Assembly (NCBI GenBank): GCA_022828595.1
Contig: JAKGHH010000002.1
Span: 44,114,222-44,178,221 of the forward strand
Length of the DNA: 64,000 nucleotides
DNA from: Nelumbo lutea
Taxonomy: Eukaryota; Streptophyta; Magnoliopsida; Proteales; Nelumbonaceae
Direction of reading: 5' to 3'
In this document: positions 12,601 to 26,235 of the stretch, in pieces
How the letters are laid out: each line of letters opens with the position of its first letter
Position numbering within the stretch: position 1 is the stretch's first letter
The notes under the pieces: model-generated
The model's input: the letters and a program-made list of their open reading frames with translations, nothing else
Databases searched by the model: none
Told to the model about the DNA's origin: nothing
Made by a program: the position numbers and the translations under genes

Positions 12601-15600
12601 TCCCTATTTCTGATCTTTGAGTCAACACACTCATTAGCAATCAAAACCCCATCCTCTGTCTTCCCTGCACAAATGCCATTTGGGTAGGCCCCACCACAGC
12701 ATGTAGCACCAACTTTAACCTCCCAGCCAAGGTTCAAAGTATTGACACATATCGGCCCGTATGTATCATTCCGGGACCCCTCTGATACGCCCCTACAGTG
12801 GGTGTATTGGGGGTCTGACCGGTTCAGGGGGTGGAGGAGCCCTAAACCGCCCCCCTGAACCGGTTGCAAAAAAAAAGCAACAAATCAATACGCCCCTACC
12901 GGCGTATCAGGTGTATCGATATTTTGAACCTTGCTCCCAACCAGCACCTTTGCCAGAATTTTATACGGGATACAAATCAGGCTGATAGGTCTGAAATCTT
13001 TAACATGAACAGCCCCAGCAACTTTTGGTATGAGCGAGATAAAAGTTGCATTTGCTGATTTTTCTAGCTTTCTCTCCCAAAACATTAGCATTAGGTCCTC
13101 CTTAATGATGGCCCAACACATTTTATAGAAGCCAACGTTGAAGCCATTCGGCACCAGAGCATCTTTTTAATTGCATCCCAAACCACTCCCTCACCCCCTC
13201 TTCCAACTGCCCAAACTCCATGTCCCCTAAATGGCATTTTCTATTTGGCAAGGCTTTATACAGCTTCTCATAGAAGTCCCTTATTTCTTCAGCAATCTCC
13301 TGTTGGTCATCAATCAGTCTATCTTCCCCTTCCAATCTCAAAATTGTATTCCTTTTTCTTCTCCCACCTACCATAGCTTGGAAAAAAGAAGTAATCTTAT
13401 CCCCTTCACTAAGCCACTGAACTCTTGCTTTCTGTTTCCACGAAATTTCCTCATAAAGAATTAATTTTTCTAATTTTGCTTTCAGCCTCTCCCTCTCCAT
13501 CTTCCCTGCCTCAAATAGATTATCTTCCTCTTCCAATCCATCCAACCTAGCCATTCTGTCTAGGATCTCCTTCTTTCTTTTCTCAACATTCCCGAAAACT
13601 TGAGAATTCCATTTCTTTAAATCCTCTTTTAAAAGTTTTAACTTCTGTAGTTTGAAACCTGTTGAACCTTCCACCTGATAAAGATTCCATTTCTGCTCTA
13701 TGAATCCAAAACATTCGGATGGTCCATCCACATGCTCTCAAATCTGAAAGGTTTAGGACCTTTCAGCCTCACAAACTCCCTTAGCAGGATTGACTTATGG
13801 TCTGAAAATGAAAAGGCAATTGTTTCTTGAATCAAATTCTCAAACATGATTTCCCACTCCCAGTTGAACAAAAACCTGTCCAACCTCCTAATATAGGGGG
13901 ATCTTGTCCTTTTGACCATGTAATGATAGAACTCACCAGCCTTGGTTCTTCCAACTCATTTCTCTTAATAAAATCTCAAAATCCCTAGAGGCCCCTAACC
14001 ATCTTCCATCTCTCCCCCCGATCATCCAAGGAACCACCCGTACCTCATGAACCTCTTCTAACTCCTCCCATAGCCTCCCCCTTTTTCTCTATCTTGATTT
14101 GGGCCACAAACATTTGACACCATCACCTGAATGCTAGAGGAAACATGCTCCAACACCACCAAATTTAGGACCTGACCTGGCATTTCACTGTTAGACAGTG
14201 TATGCCTGTATCTCCAATCAGATTGGTGTACAAATACATTTATCGTAAATGAATAAAAGTACATTATTGTTTCATGTTGAAATTGGTATGTTTCTGTGTA
14301 ATTATTCCTTAAACTGGACAAATATGAGACTCGTGTTACTTTAGAATGTTCTCTGCCGTTGGATAGACTTGGGGAGTTTATTCTGCCAAGGCTGACACTG
14401 ATGTGCTGCCAAAGAAGTTGGGGTATATTGTCTCAACTGCTAGGATTAGACTCGAAGCACATGTAGTGTGTTTAAATGAAACATTGAACCCAAACCATTT
14501 TTCAGTTATACCCTAGACCTTAGAGATTGATAGGCAAAACTGGAAAGTTGCACATAACCCCTAGACTTGATTATGGTACTGCACTAGGTGTTGGATAATT
14601 ATGGGCCGAGAGGTTAAGTGTAAGAGACCATTACAAGGTTGATTACCTGATGAGCTTTATCTTACTTAAGTCCATTATCCTTGGATCTTCATAAAATGGT
14701 TGAATTCAAGGATCATTTTAGTGTAAATGTTGGGCCCATATTGAGCCCATAGTGATGTGCTCAAGGGTTCGCTATGTTTAGCAATGAATTCGGCCAAGCC
14801 TTTTCATAGAGGCTAGGCCGAACCCATGGGGACTTATGTGAGGTCATTGTGGGGCCCCACACCATATAAAGTAAGCCTAAGTTGGCCATGCAACACCCTT
14901 GGGTTGTGAGCCTTATAGATGATGGGCCTAAGGCCCATAGTTAATATGATTAATTAAGCTGAAGTTGTCATGTGCCATGGGGTGAATTTGGGTTTGGATC
15001 TAGGTATGGAGCACCTAATCTTATAAGAAGATAAGGTATATCTCTAATTAGAGTCCAGATCTAGATTATCCCCTTATTATATTAGGAGATAGCTCCATCA
15101 GAGATTATAAAAGAGGAGGGGCGGACCAGTCCAAGACAACATCATATTTTTGTAGTTTTTTGTTCTCTCTGCACCCTTTTGTCTCCCAGTTTTTCCCAGT
15201 TCGACATCATCTATCTAGAACTGATATAGATCAAAATTTCCTCTGATTTTTGCAGGAAAAGTTCATGGGATATCAGGCTCATCATCCTCAATTCGATTCA
15301 AGCAGTTGGATCTCAGTTTTGCAGAAAACTGTGTTGTTGAACCGGCTTTAGGAATATATTACGCCATCTTTAGTGGAGGCTGGTTTTAGGATTGGTTTGA
15401 GCGTGAACTCCCACCTTGGGATCTGTGTTTTTGGTATCCGTATCATGTTCCAACACTCACGAGCTTTAATAGACCGTAATCCCAGGTTGAAATCAGACCT
15501 CTAGACAAACCATTAGCCCCTTTGAGGACCCAGTCTTTGCTTCTAGGACCGCAAACCTCATTAATAATCTTCCAATTCACCTCCTCTAATTTAGATTCTT

Positions 15601-18600
15601 GCAAGTGTAACACCTCAATTTATAGAAGAACCTTGTATGAAAGAGTGTGGCTTAAGGGGCTTGATTGGATGAGGATCCTTGAGGAAATCAAGAGATGGGT
15701 GGAGAGAAGATTTGAAATGAAGTTAGGGAGCCAGTGTTTTTTATGGACAAATGTAAAGCCCTTGGACCGCATGGGTTCACAATGGCCTTTAATCAGAACT
15801 ATTGGGATATTTTGAAAGAAGTGATGGAAGTGAGGGGAATTAGGCAAGGAGACCCACTTTCTCCTTTTCTCTTTACCCTAATTGCTGAGGTCCTCAGAAA
15901 GTTAATCTCTAAGGCAGATTCTCAGGAACTAGTGAGGGGTTGGAAGGTTGAACGTGGAAAAAACTGGGAACTGGTTTGTTTTACCCCAAAACCGCTTTTT
16001 GGTCAGAAACTGTTGATTTGGTCAACGAACCATTGGCTCAGGCAGTCGAACTACCGACCCGGATGACAATTTTTGGCCATTTTCTGCTTTTTATGTTTTT
16101 TAAATCTTTATTTTTTCTATCAGAGCAGACCATCTATTCGAACCGGACAGTCAGACCGTTCGACCTGTCAACTGGACCCAGAACGGTTCCTTGTCCAATC
16201 TGGTTTTAAAATCCTTGATTTGCAGATGATACCTTGTTATTTTGTGGAGGAGGAAATAGAGATTGGGTAAGAAACCTTAAGTTGACAATCCAGTTGTCTG
16301 AGCTTATCTCCAATCTGAAGGTGAACTTTGACAAAAGTTGCATAGTAGTAGGAATGGCAACAGAGCGGGGAGCTTCTCCCCATCCTTGTCGGGGACAAGG
16401 TTGTCCCCGCTCCCCATCCCCGCGGGGATCCCCATTCCCCGTGATTTTTTATAATGGTAACCATTTTGTTTTTGTTTTTCATTTTATTTAAAAAAATAAA
16501 AATAAAATAATCAGAACTTACAATCCTATTGGAAAAGATTCAAACATATTCAACCATATTTTTAAAAATATTAATATATAGATGTATGTGTACATATATA
16601 CATATATATTAATGGGGATCCCATGAGGCAAGAATCAGGGTCCCCCCCTCTTGCCCCATCTCTGCTATTAGGGATGAAAATTTCCCCATCCCATCATCCC
16701 ATCCCCGCCCCATCCGGGGAGGATCCCCACAGGGATTAGGGAAATGGGGAAAATTGCCATCCCTACTTATTAGGTGTTAATATGAAAGAAGGGGAAATGG
16801 TGGAGTATGCTAGCATTTGAGGTTGTGAAGTGTCACAATTGCCCATGAGATATCTGGGACTACCCTTGGCAGACAATTCAAAAAAGAGTAGCTTTTGGAA
16901 TCCAGTGGTGGAAAGATTTGCTAAGAGGCTTGATGCTTGGAAGAAGAATTATCTGTCTTTAGGAGTATCACATCAATAAAGGCCATGTTGGCTAATCTGC
17001 CTATGTATTTCATGTTTGTTTTCAAAATGTCGGTGAACATTAGTAGGAAATTGGAAAAACTGACGAGGGGTTTTTTTGTGGGAACCAATGGAGGATAAAA
17101 AGGATCATAGAATGAGTTGGGAAATGGTGAGTAGAAGCAAGTGGTTTGGAGGCCTAGGTTTAGGCAACTTGTAGAAGAGGAACGAGGCTCTATTAGGTAA
17201 GTGGCTTTGGAGACTACCAAAAGAGAAGGACAAGCTTTGTGCTAAAATAGCGGTAGGGATACATGGGCTTGCAGCTGATGCTTGGGATGTTGGATTACTG
17301 ACTATGGCTACTAGAGCTTACCCTTGGAAGGACATCCATTCTATCCTCCTGTCCTTCTTGCCTTCTATCAAGTATGACCAATATTCTAGAAATCTCATAA
17401 AATTTTGGGAACAGGTGTGGGCGGGTAACCTCTCTTTGAAAGATAAATTCCCCTCTGCTTTTGCTATGTCAAGATATAAAGATAAACCTGTATCTTCCTT
17501 CTTGCTTCCTTCAAACTCATTGAGGGGTGTTGAATGTGTAAAGAGATTGCTTGGGAAGTTGTTATACCTTTGCATGACTTGGCCAGACATTTCTTATGCA
17601 GTGAGTGTTATTAGTCAATTTATGCATTCTCCTAGAGATACTCATTTAGCTGCTGCAGAAAGAGGTGTTACTCAAAAGGTACTCCAGGGATACACTGATG
17701 CTGATTGGGCAGGATGTATTACTCGAAAGAGTTGTGAAGCTAGAAGCATACACTGATGCTGATTGGGTAGGATGTATTGATGATAGGAGATCCACCTCAG
17801 GTTATTGTGCTTTGGTGGCAGGGAATATTGTTTCATGGAGGAGTAAGAAACAGTCTGTAGTTGCAGATCCTCTGCTGAAGCCGAATATAGGGCTATGGCA
17901 CATGGTGTGGCAGAATTACTGTGGCTACGATCCCTTTTAGAAGAATTGGGAGTTGACTATGAGAAGCCAATGATGCTCTACTATGGCAACCAAACAACTA
18001 TCAATATTGCACATAATTCTATTCAACATGATAGATCTAAATACATTGAGGTTGATAGACATTTTATACAGGAAAGAGTTTCCTCAGGAGAAGTTTGTTT
18101 GCCATTCATCACCTCCGAAGAGCAATTGGCTGATATTTTGACCAAGGGAATTCTGATAGGGAAGCTGACACACTATATAGGCAAGCTGGGCATGATTGAC
18201 ATTTATGCTCAGCTTGAGGGGCAATGTAAAGAGACTGGGCTGAATGGGCCCTAGTATCTTTGCTTGTAGTATGTTTTATTTATTTGTTAGCTAATGGGCC
18301 TATCTTAATGGGCTTATTTCTTTTGCTAGTTCCCTTTATGTTACTGCCTAGCTGGCCACCCATTTAAGGGTATACTTGTAATTATGTTTAGATTGAAGTT
18401 TAGTAAAAGGACTAGAGAACGGAGGGAAGTGATATTCGAACTCTTCTTCTTCTTCCTCCTCTTTTCTCCATCTTCCTTCTTTTGCACTGGGATTTGGGGC
18501 TGAGGGATTCTGAATTGAGTGCCATTTTGAATCTGATTAATATCCTTGACGGGGTATATTTGTGTAGAGAGACTGGGATAAATGGGCCTAGTAGGCTAGT

Positions 18601-21600
18601 TTTGTTGCTTATTAAGTAATGTTTTGTTTATGTTTTATTTGTTAATGGGCCTTTTCATTATGGACCTGTTAACTTTTTTTTTTGTTTCTTTTAAGTGATT
18701 GATGAGCTGGCTGCCCACTTAAGGGCAGAGATGTAATTAATCTCAGTTAAGCTAGATTAAATGAAAGGTTAGTGAGAGAGGAGAGATGATCATCAAACTC
18801 TCTTCTCCTTTCTCTTCTTCATCTCCATTTTCTTCTTTTCTGCTATAATCACCTTTTTCTTCTTTTTTTTACTGCTGTAATCAGAATTTAATCATCAGAT
18901 TTGAAGGACAGATTTATATCTATTTGCACTTCTCAAAACCTGATAGCTGAATTTGGACCCCTTCCCCTTCTGGTGCCTACTCATGTGCCTTCTTTTTTCA
19001 GAGCATTAACACAACATACTCTTTGGGGCCACCTTTTCCCGTTAAGGAGGTGTGGGGTAAGCCCATCCCTCCAAGAGTTGGGGGGTTTTGTTGGAAAGTC
19101 TTTCTGGAAAGAATCAATACCTACGATTTAATCCAAAGGAAAAGAACAAATTGGTGTTTATCCCCTCAGTGGTGTGTTATGTGTAAGGCTAATGGAGAAT
19201 CTTGCTTTCACTTATTAGTCTCTTGCCCGTTTGCATCTTCTATTTGAGAATGTTTTTTCTCATTGTTTGGGTGTAGATGGTGTCCTCTGATGAATGTGCA
19301 AATCTTGTTTGCTTCTAACTTCTTCAGGTGGCCAACAAAAAGAGGAAAAATGTTATGGAGATGTGTGAGAGTGGCAGTTAGCTGGTCCATTTGGGAAGAA
19401 AGGAATGCAAGACTATTTTCAGGTAAGGACTAGTAAGGCTGTCAAAGAAAAAGTCATGGTGAGAGTGACACATTTGGTAAAATCTTTGGAGATGTTTGAT
19501 GCTTGTTCAACTAGTGATCTCCTGAATAGTTGGAAGGAAGTGGTCAATTCCGAGTACCATAAGTTCACTACAAGCCCTGTTTGGTCTCTCCCACTGAACA
19601 GCTATATAATAATATTGAACTTTGATGGAAGCAGTGCAGGTAATCCAGGCCCCTATGGTATTGGAGGGGTTTTCAGAGACTGGGAAGGCAAAATTGTTGG
19701 CCTATTCTCGGGTCCAATTGGAGTAGGTGATTCTTTAAGGGACAAGGTGCTAGCTGCCATGGAAGGACTGCAAAAGGCAAAGGACATGAATATATGCAAA
19801 CTGATCATAGAAGGTGATTCTAAGCTGGTACTGGAGTGGCTACAGAAGGACAAGGGTTCTGAGTTTTTAATAATGAAAAGAAAAAATTTAAGCAGTTGGC
19901 ACAAAATATGGAAGTGAAATTAAATTGGGTTAAAAGAACTGCAAATGGGTTTGCTGATATACTAGCAAAGCAAGGAGTGGGAAGGAGTCATTTGTTTGGG
20001 GCTGAATTGTAAAAGCTAATTTCTATATGGCGACTTAAGAAAGTTTACCTCTCCTATACTTTAATTTTAATGAAATTCTGTTATTGATAAAAAAGATCTG
20101 TTTCCCAAAGTGACAGGATAGCTCAAATTAACTTTCTTCTTGCCGGTCCTGGATCTCCTTTACTTTCTACGTCTCCTTGTATTCAGACTTCTCTTCCCTT
20201 CCCCCTTTTTCTAAACTTTTCAACTTCCCCTTTTCATTAACTTGATTTAAATCATCTTTATTACTCTTTTTCCGGAAGTAACATCATACCTTATATATTG
20301 CAAGAAGGTAGGGAGTAAGGCCATAATTGCTTTCCATAGACTTTTTAGTGTTGAATTTCTGACAAGGCCAGAATCCCAGCCATTTGAATGAAGATCATGG
20401 ATGCTTTTAATAATCAAATGCCATAAAGCTTTAGGTTCATTTGGAAATCACCAAAGCCATTTACCTAAAAGAGCCATATTTTTTTCCTTCAACTTCCCTA
20501 CACCTAGGCCTCCTCTTTATTTTTGCACACTTGTTCCTAATTTGAGAGGTGATCTCTCTTCTCATTTCCTGGGTCCCAAAGAAAATTCCTAATAAAGTTT
20601 TAAATTTTCTGCACAACTTTCATGGGGGCTTTAAAGATAGACAAGAAGTAAATTGGTAAGTTGGTTAAAGTGGAATTTATCAAAGTCAGTCTCCCACTAT
20701 TAAGAGGTAATTTTTTTCCAATTATCTTTTTTAATCTCTCAATTATTATTTTCTCTAAAAGGATCATTACAAGGATTGCCTCCTAGGAGAAGGCCAGGTA
20801 CTTCAAAGGCCACTGCCTAATTGCACATCCAGCACTGTAGCACACTCCTCCAACTATCCTTCTCCCATTTGTACCCCTACCAAGCTACATTCACCAAATT
20901 AACCTTCAACCCTGACATTCTTTCCACAACCTCCAAGACTCCCTTAAGAACTCTCACCTCTTGAATGTCCCTGAACTCTCCCAAAATCATATCATTGGCA
21001 AATTGCAAATGAGACACCACTTGGTTTAACCTGCCCACTCTGAATCCTCTAACAAACCCCTCTCATCAGCCCTTTTGGGGACCCATTAATCAAAATTAAG
21101 AAGTGAATCATTTTTAAACACCCCATTGCCCACCTTACCCATCTTTGCCCAAATCCCATCTCTTTCATCACCCACTGTAAATATCCCCAATCTACATGAT
21201 CATATGCCTTCTCTAAATCCAACTTGAAAACAAAACCTTTCTTCCCTGCTTTTTTGAAATCCTCCACTACTTCATTGGCAATTAAAATTCGATCCAAATT
21301 TTGGCCATCCTTCACAAAAACCCTTGTTCATATGAAATAATCAAATGAAGCACCTCCTTGAGTCTCACCATCAAAACCTTAGCCACTATCTTGTACAAAC
21401 TTTTAGTGAGACTAATAGGTCAAAAATCATTTGTTAAGGATGCACCAGCACATTTTGGTATCAAAGATACGAAAGTGGCATTCATTTCTTTTCCAACTTT
21501 ACCCCTTCTATAAAATTCATCAAAAACTCTCAACAAATCATCTTTAATGAAATCGCAACATTCATGAAAAAATGCCATTGTAAAACCATCTGGGCTTGGG

Positions 21601-24600
21601 GCTTTATCTCCACTCATTCCCATCACAACTTCCTTTATTTCTTCCAATGTGGAGGTTCTTCTAATTTTCTAGCCATTTCCATTGGAATTCTATCGCAACA
21701 TTCATGAAAAAATGCCATTGTAAATCCATTTGGGCTTGGGGCTTTATCTCCACTCATTCCCATCACAACTTCCTTTATTTCTTCCAATGTAAAGGTTCTT
21801 CTAATTTTCTAGCCATTTCCACTGGAATTCTATCCCAATGAATCCCTTCTAGAGTCAATCTCGACCCTTCCCTTTGAGTGAATGAAGTTTTTAAATGAGA
21901 GATTAGAGCCAATTCAATGTCAACCTTATCTTGAGTTTCTACTTCATTTATTACCAATTTTGAATTCCTTCTCCTATTTTCCAATGCATGAAAAAATTTG
22001 CTATTCCCATCTCCCTTTTTTTTATCGAGAACATCAAACTTTTATTAGAAATATGCTAAAAGTACATAGCAGATAAGTACAAGGTGTAAATGCTAAAAAG
22101 ACACTAAGAGACAAAAACTCTCATCTCTCCCCACACCCAAGTTTCTATTTTACAATTTTTCCTAGAATAAGGTTTCTCTTCCCACCCCCATGTTTGGCTA
22201 AAGCATCCGCTACAGAATTAGTACAACACTTTATCCAGTTGAAAGAGATCTCCATTTCTCTTGTCAGCCACCTAAACTTCTTCTTTTCATTGCTGTAAAT
22301 CCACAACAAGGTTTAAAATGTTGATATCGGTTGAAACGTCAGTCATCCAAATATAAGAAACATGTCAGAAATGTCGGAAATATCGTATGAAAATATTGTA
22401 AAATTTATAGACATGATGGAAACATTGTAAAATGTGCAAATTGTAGAATGATATTTTATGAAATGATAAAAGAAGCATAGGCACACCTTTTTAAATAGAA
22501 ATGTTGGCACCACCAACACTATACTTTTGACTCCAAATCTTCTCTTTCTTTTTCTCTTTTCTATTCAGCAACTTTTCTACCAAGCTATTTTTCATCCTAA
22601 AACAGTTCTGCTAACAGCAATAACTTCAAGTCTGGGAAGAAAGGTGTGGTTTGCAAGATTGACCTTGAAAAAGCATATGATTTGGTGGATTGATTCTTTT
22701 TATTTGAAATCATGATTAGCTTTGGTTTTGGAGAGAGATGGTGCAAATGGGTGTTGGGATGCCTCAAGACCTGTCATTACTCAATTTTAGTGAATGGAAT
22801 AGTAGTGGATTTTTTTCTTGCTTTGAGGGGTCTTAGACAAGGTGATCCCCTTTCCCCTTTCCTTATTCACTTTAGTGGTGAATGTCCTTAGGAGACTGAT
22901 TTCTAGAGTAGACTCAAGAAACTTGGTAAAGGGATTGAGAATTAGAAGGGATGGGGCCCCTATTACCACTTACAATTTGCAGATGATACAATGCTTTTTT
23001 GTGAAGGAGATGATTTGAGTTGGGTTAGAAACATGAAGCTCATTGTACAACTTTTTTGAGCAGATGTCAAACATAAATTTTATTTTGATAAAAGTTGTAT
23101 AGCCAGAATAAACTTGGAGGGGAGGTATTAAAGTGTGCAGGTATTTTGGGTTGTGTAATTCCTCAATGGCCTTTGAAATACCTTGGTTTTCCTTTCGGAG
23201 ATAACCCTTCGAAGTGTAGTTTCTAGAATTCAGTTGTTGAAAGATTTGAGAAAAGACTTGCTTCTTAGAAGTGAAACTACCTCTCTCTTGGTGATAGAAC
23301 TACATTGATTAGAGCCACCCTAGCAAACTTGTCAGTGTATTATTTTTCGGTATTCAAAGTCCCGGATAGGAAATTGGAAAAAGTGATAGAGGGATTTCTT
23401 TCCTTCAAGAACTGGGGGAGGAGAAAAAGGATCATAAGGTGAGATGGCATTTGGTCATTAGAAGCAAAAAAAAACATGGAGGGTTGGGTGTTGGAAACAT
23501 TTAGAAGAGAAATGTGGCTCTTCTAGGAAAGTGGTTGTAGAGGCTACCTCTTGAGAAGGGCATTTTGAGGGCCAGGGTAATTATCAACATTCATGAGCTT
23601 GCGGATAACAGTTGGGATGCTAGGATTTTGGCTAGGGTTACAAGAGCTTCCTTCTGAAAAGCAACTCAAGTCATTCTAACTTTTGTTCTTGCCTTGGACC
23701 AGGAATGATTTGCATTCTAGTGATCGTATTAAATTTTGGGAATAGAATTAGGTTGGGGATTCCCCTTTATAAGATCATTTCCCTCTTTGTTTGCTCTCTC
23801 CAATTACAAAAAATGAGATTACCGCTACTTTTTTGGTACCTTCCCTTTCCAAAACTAGGTACTGGTCGGATTAGGGTCTTAGAAGAGGCTTATGGGATAC
23901 AGAGTTAAATAGCATATTAGTGTTGCTTGATGTTCTTGACGGGATTTTCTTGGACCTTGCTAAATCCGGTAGTCGAATCTGGACCCCTTCACTCTCTGAT
24001 GTGTTCTCTTGCGCCACCTTCAAAACCTTAACTTTTCCTATTGTTCGTGGTGGGAAACCATTCCCTATAAAAGAGGTTTGGAGTAAGCCTATTCCTGCTA
24101 AGGTTGTGTGTTTTTCTTGGGAAGTCTTATTGGAAAGAATCAATTCATGTGATTTTCTTCACAGAAAGAGACCTAACAGTTGTTTATCCCTTCACTGGTG
24201 TGTTTTCTGTCAAGTTGATGGTGAGACCTACCATCACTTATTAATCTCCTGCTCTTTTATTAAAGATAACAAAGTGATACACTGGATGAAATCCTTGGAA
24301 CTTTTTAAATATTTCAAAATGGAGGTTTTCTCAAGAAACTAGAAGGAAGTTGCTTCTTCATCCCCAATTAAGGATGCCTTACTTCCTGCTTGGACCCCCA
24401 ATTAATGGTTTTGTTAAGCTGAATTTTGATGGGTGCAGTGTTGGAAATCTAGGGCCATCAGGAATTGGTGATGTTTTTAGGGATAAGGAAGGAAACATAA
24501 TTGCTCTGTTCTCAGGTCCAATTGGAGTGGGAGACTCCTTAAGGGCTGAGATTTTGGCAGTCTCAGAACGGGTAGAAAGGGCAAAGGAAGTGGATACACT

Positions 24601-26189
24601 GGATACAATTACAGCTTATTTTAAGTACTTATTTTAAGTACTTATTGCTGTTGCACTGTTTTGTGAGTCACTTATCCTATAAATACTTGTATTTTGCAGA
24701 AATAACAATTACAGCCCTAACTTTACATAACCATATATTGGATACATACAAAGACAAATAAAAAAATTAAATAAATACTTATCCCATAATTGAACTTGTT
24801 TCCACATTCACTGCAGCAACGGTAAAGAGGAGGGAAAGAGACAAAAGGAGGAGGAAAGAAAGAAGTAAAGAAGAGAGAGAGAGAGAGAGAGAGAGAGAAG
24901 AAGAAGAAGAAGAAGAAGAAGAAGAAGAAAATAAAGAGAATTAAAAAAATAAATAAAAGGAGGGAGAGGTGGTGATGATTTGAAAAGACTATTTACGACG
25001 GTGGAGGAAGGAATAGGAGAGAAGAGGAGAGAGAGAGAGAGAGTGTGGTGGTGGTGGTACTATGGAAGGGTGCTTGATCACCACTTTTGGTTTGGTTCTC
25101 CACTAGAAGAGAAGGAAGTGAATAGTGATCTTCTTTTGAAGATAGGGACGGTTCCTGCGAAATGAACAAAACATTGGGGACAGTCTTGTCCCAAAAAAAG
25201 AAATTAGTACTTATTGAATAAGCACTTAAAAAAAGCCACCCAATTCTGGCTTATTTTTTAAGTGTTTCACTTATTCTGGGTTTTTTTGCCAAACATGAAT
25301 AAGTACTTATTTTAAGTGTTCCCAAGTAGGGGCTTACTTTCAGAGAAAAGATCCAATTTTTAAAATTTAAGTACAGAAATGTTTTGGTAGATTTATGTAA
25401 ATTTGTTTGTTTGAGCAGAAAAAACGATGGGTGTTGTTTGCCTGTGTAGTTTTACCATTTAAACCTTTGAAGGAAAATATTACAGGGGCTTCCCTAATAC
25501 TCTTATACCGTAATGACCTTGTAGGTAATTTTTCCAACTACCTTATTCTGTTGTATCCATTCCCATATCAACTTGGTTTTGCTTTCCAAACTTGTGTGCC
25601 TTTATGTTTGTTCTTCATCTTTGTACCCCAAATATTTGTGCTTATATGCATTAGTGTTGAAGTATGGTTGAGAACTTATCCTTTAGAATTCGATTACCAG
25701 AAATGCTTTAGGGTTTTTATCAAAATTCGCTGAACTTATTCAAGTAGATATCCTTCGTGGGAGTAATAGTTTTTTTCTGATTTTCACTTCCAATGTATTA
25801 CATCAATGAAGTTACAATCTCCTAACTCTAAAAATTGCATTATTCCCAAACGATAAGAAGAATTGTATTATTCCTAAGAAGAAAACTTGTCACTTTTTCT
25901 AGGGCTGTTCATGGGTCGGGTTGGATCGATTTCTTGGCGTTTTTCCAACCAACCTGACCTGGTCGGTTTACCTAGAAATGAAACCGAAACAGACCCAGTA
26001 CTAAGTAAAACTGGCCTGGTCGGTTTGAATCGGTTTGGGTTGGTTTTGTGAATGATTCTTTCAGTGTGAACGGTAAAGGATATATATATCAGAAATTAAA
26101 AATGATTTGATGGATTAAAACTGATATTTTATATATCAGAAATTTTATATATAATATGTATATTTCTGAAATAAAGCTGAAATATATCC

Positions 26190-26235
<46 letters not shown>

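Larger units (their letters stand above)
9930..15620 (-). mobile_element. LINE with endonuclease, RT and zf-RVT, no RNase H, three insertions
   Basis: On the minus strand the order is: endonuclease ([12 protein letters not shown] near 15600, then SNVCGPNQD, then SDHKSILL at 13800), a linker (13123-13731, coiled, [12 protein letters not shown]), RT with [11 protein letters not shown] (Asp present), [11 protein letters not shown] and a YADDTLIF motif near 12265, a post-RT region (SYLGLPIGA), and zf-RVT through [19 protein letters not shown] to a stop at 9930. Stops and frameshifts make it dead. A solo LTR, a small hAT MITE and a tandem-repeat hAT-like element split it, each with a readable TSD. 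The 5' end is missing. Confidence 0.85.
15630..20096 (+). mobile_element. LINE from RT linker to 3' end, four insertions inside
   Basis: Plus-strand frame: GLDWMRI and the linker; a degraded RT with [13 protein letters not shown], then after an internal deletion [19 protein letters not shown]-type motif at 16220-16250; [16 protein letters not shown] (16850); [13 protein letters not shown] (17310); then, after copia insertions, [20 protein letters not shown], a zf-[28 protein letters not shown], and RNase H with [35 protein letters not shown] and [11 protein letters not shown]. The tail 'ttattgataaaaaa' ends near 20096. The RNase H has all four acidic positions, one reached through a frameshift. 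Interrupted by a MITE at 15950, a hAT at 16349, a copia 3' end at 17525 and a solo LTR at 18563. Confidence 0.85.

Noticed and set aside
17304..17756. A 150-codon open frame as a gene
   Set aside because: It starts in LINE sequence and ends in copia RT/RNase H. The frame is an accident of the insertion junction.
11178..20096. Head-to-head LINEs as one element with a twin-priming inversion
   Set aside because: In twin priming the inverted part is the missing 5' piece only. Here the minus-strand segment itself runs through RT to zf-RVT, overlapping the content of the plus-strand one, so two insertions or an inverted duplication are needed.
24871..25165. Frame after the GA/GAA microsatellites as a small gene
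   Set aside because: Sequence is simple repeat and MITE-like; no conserved residues.
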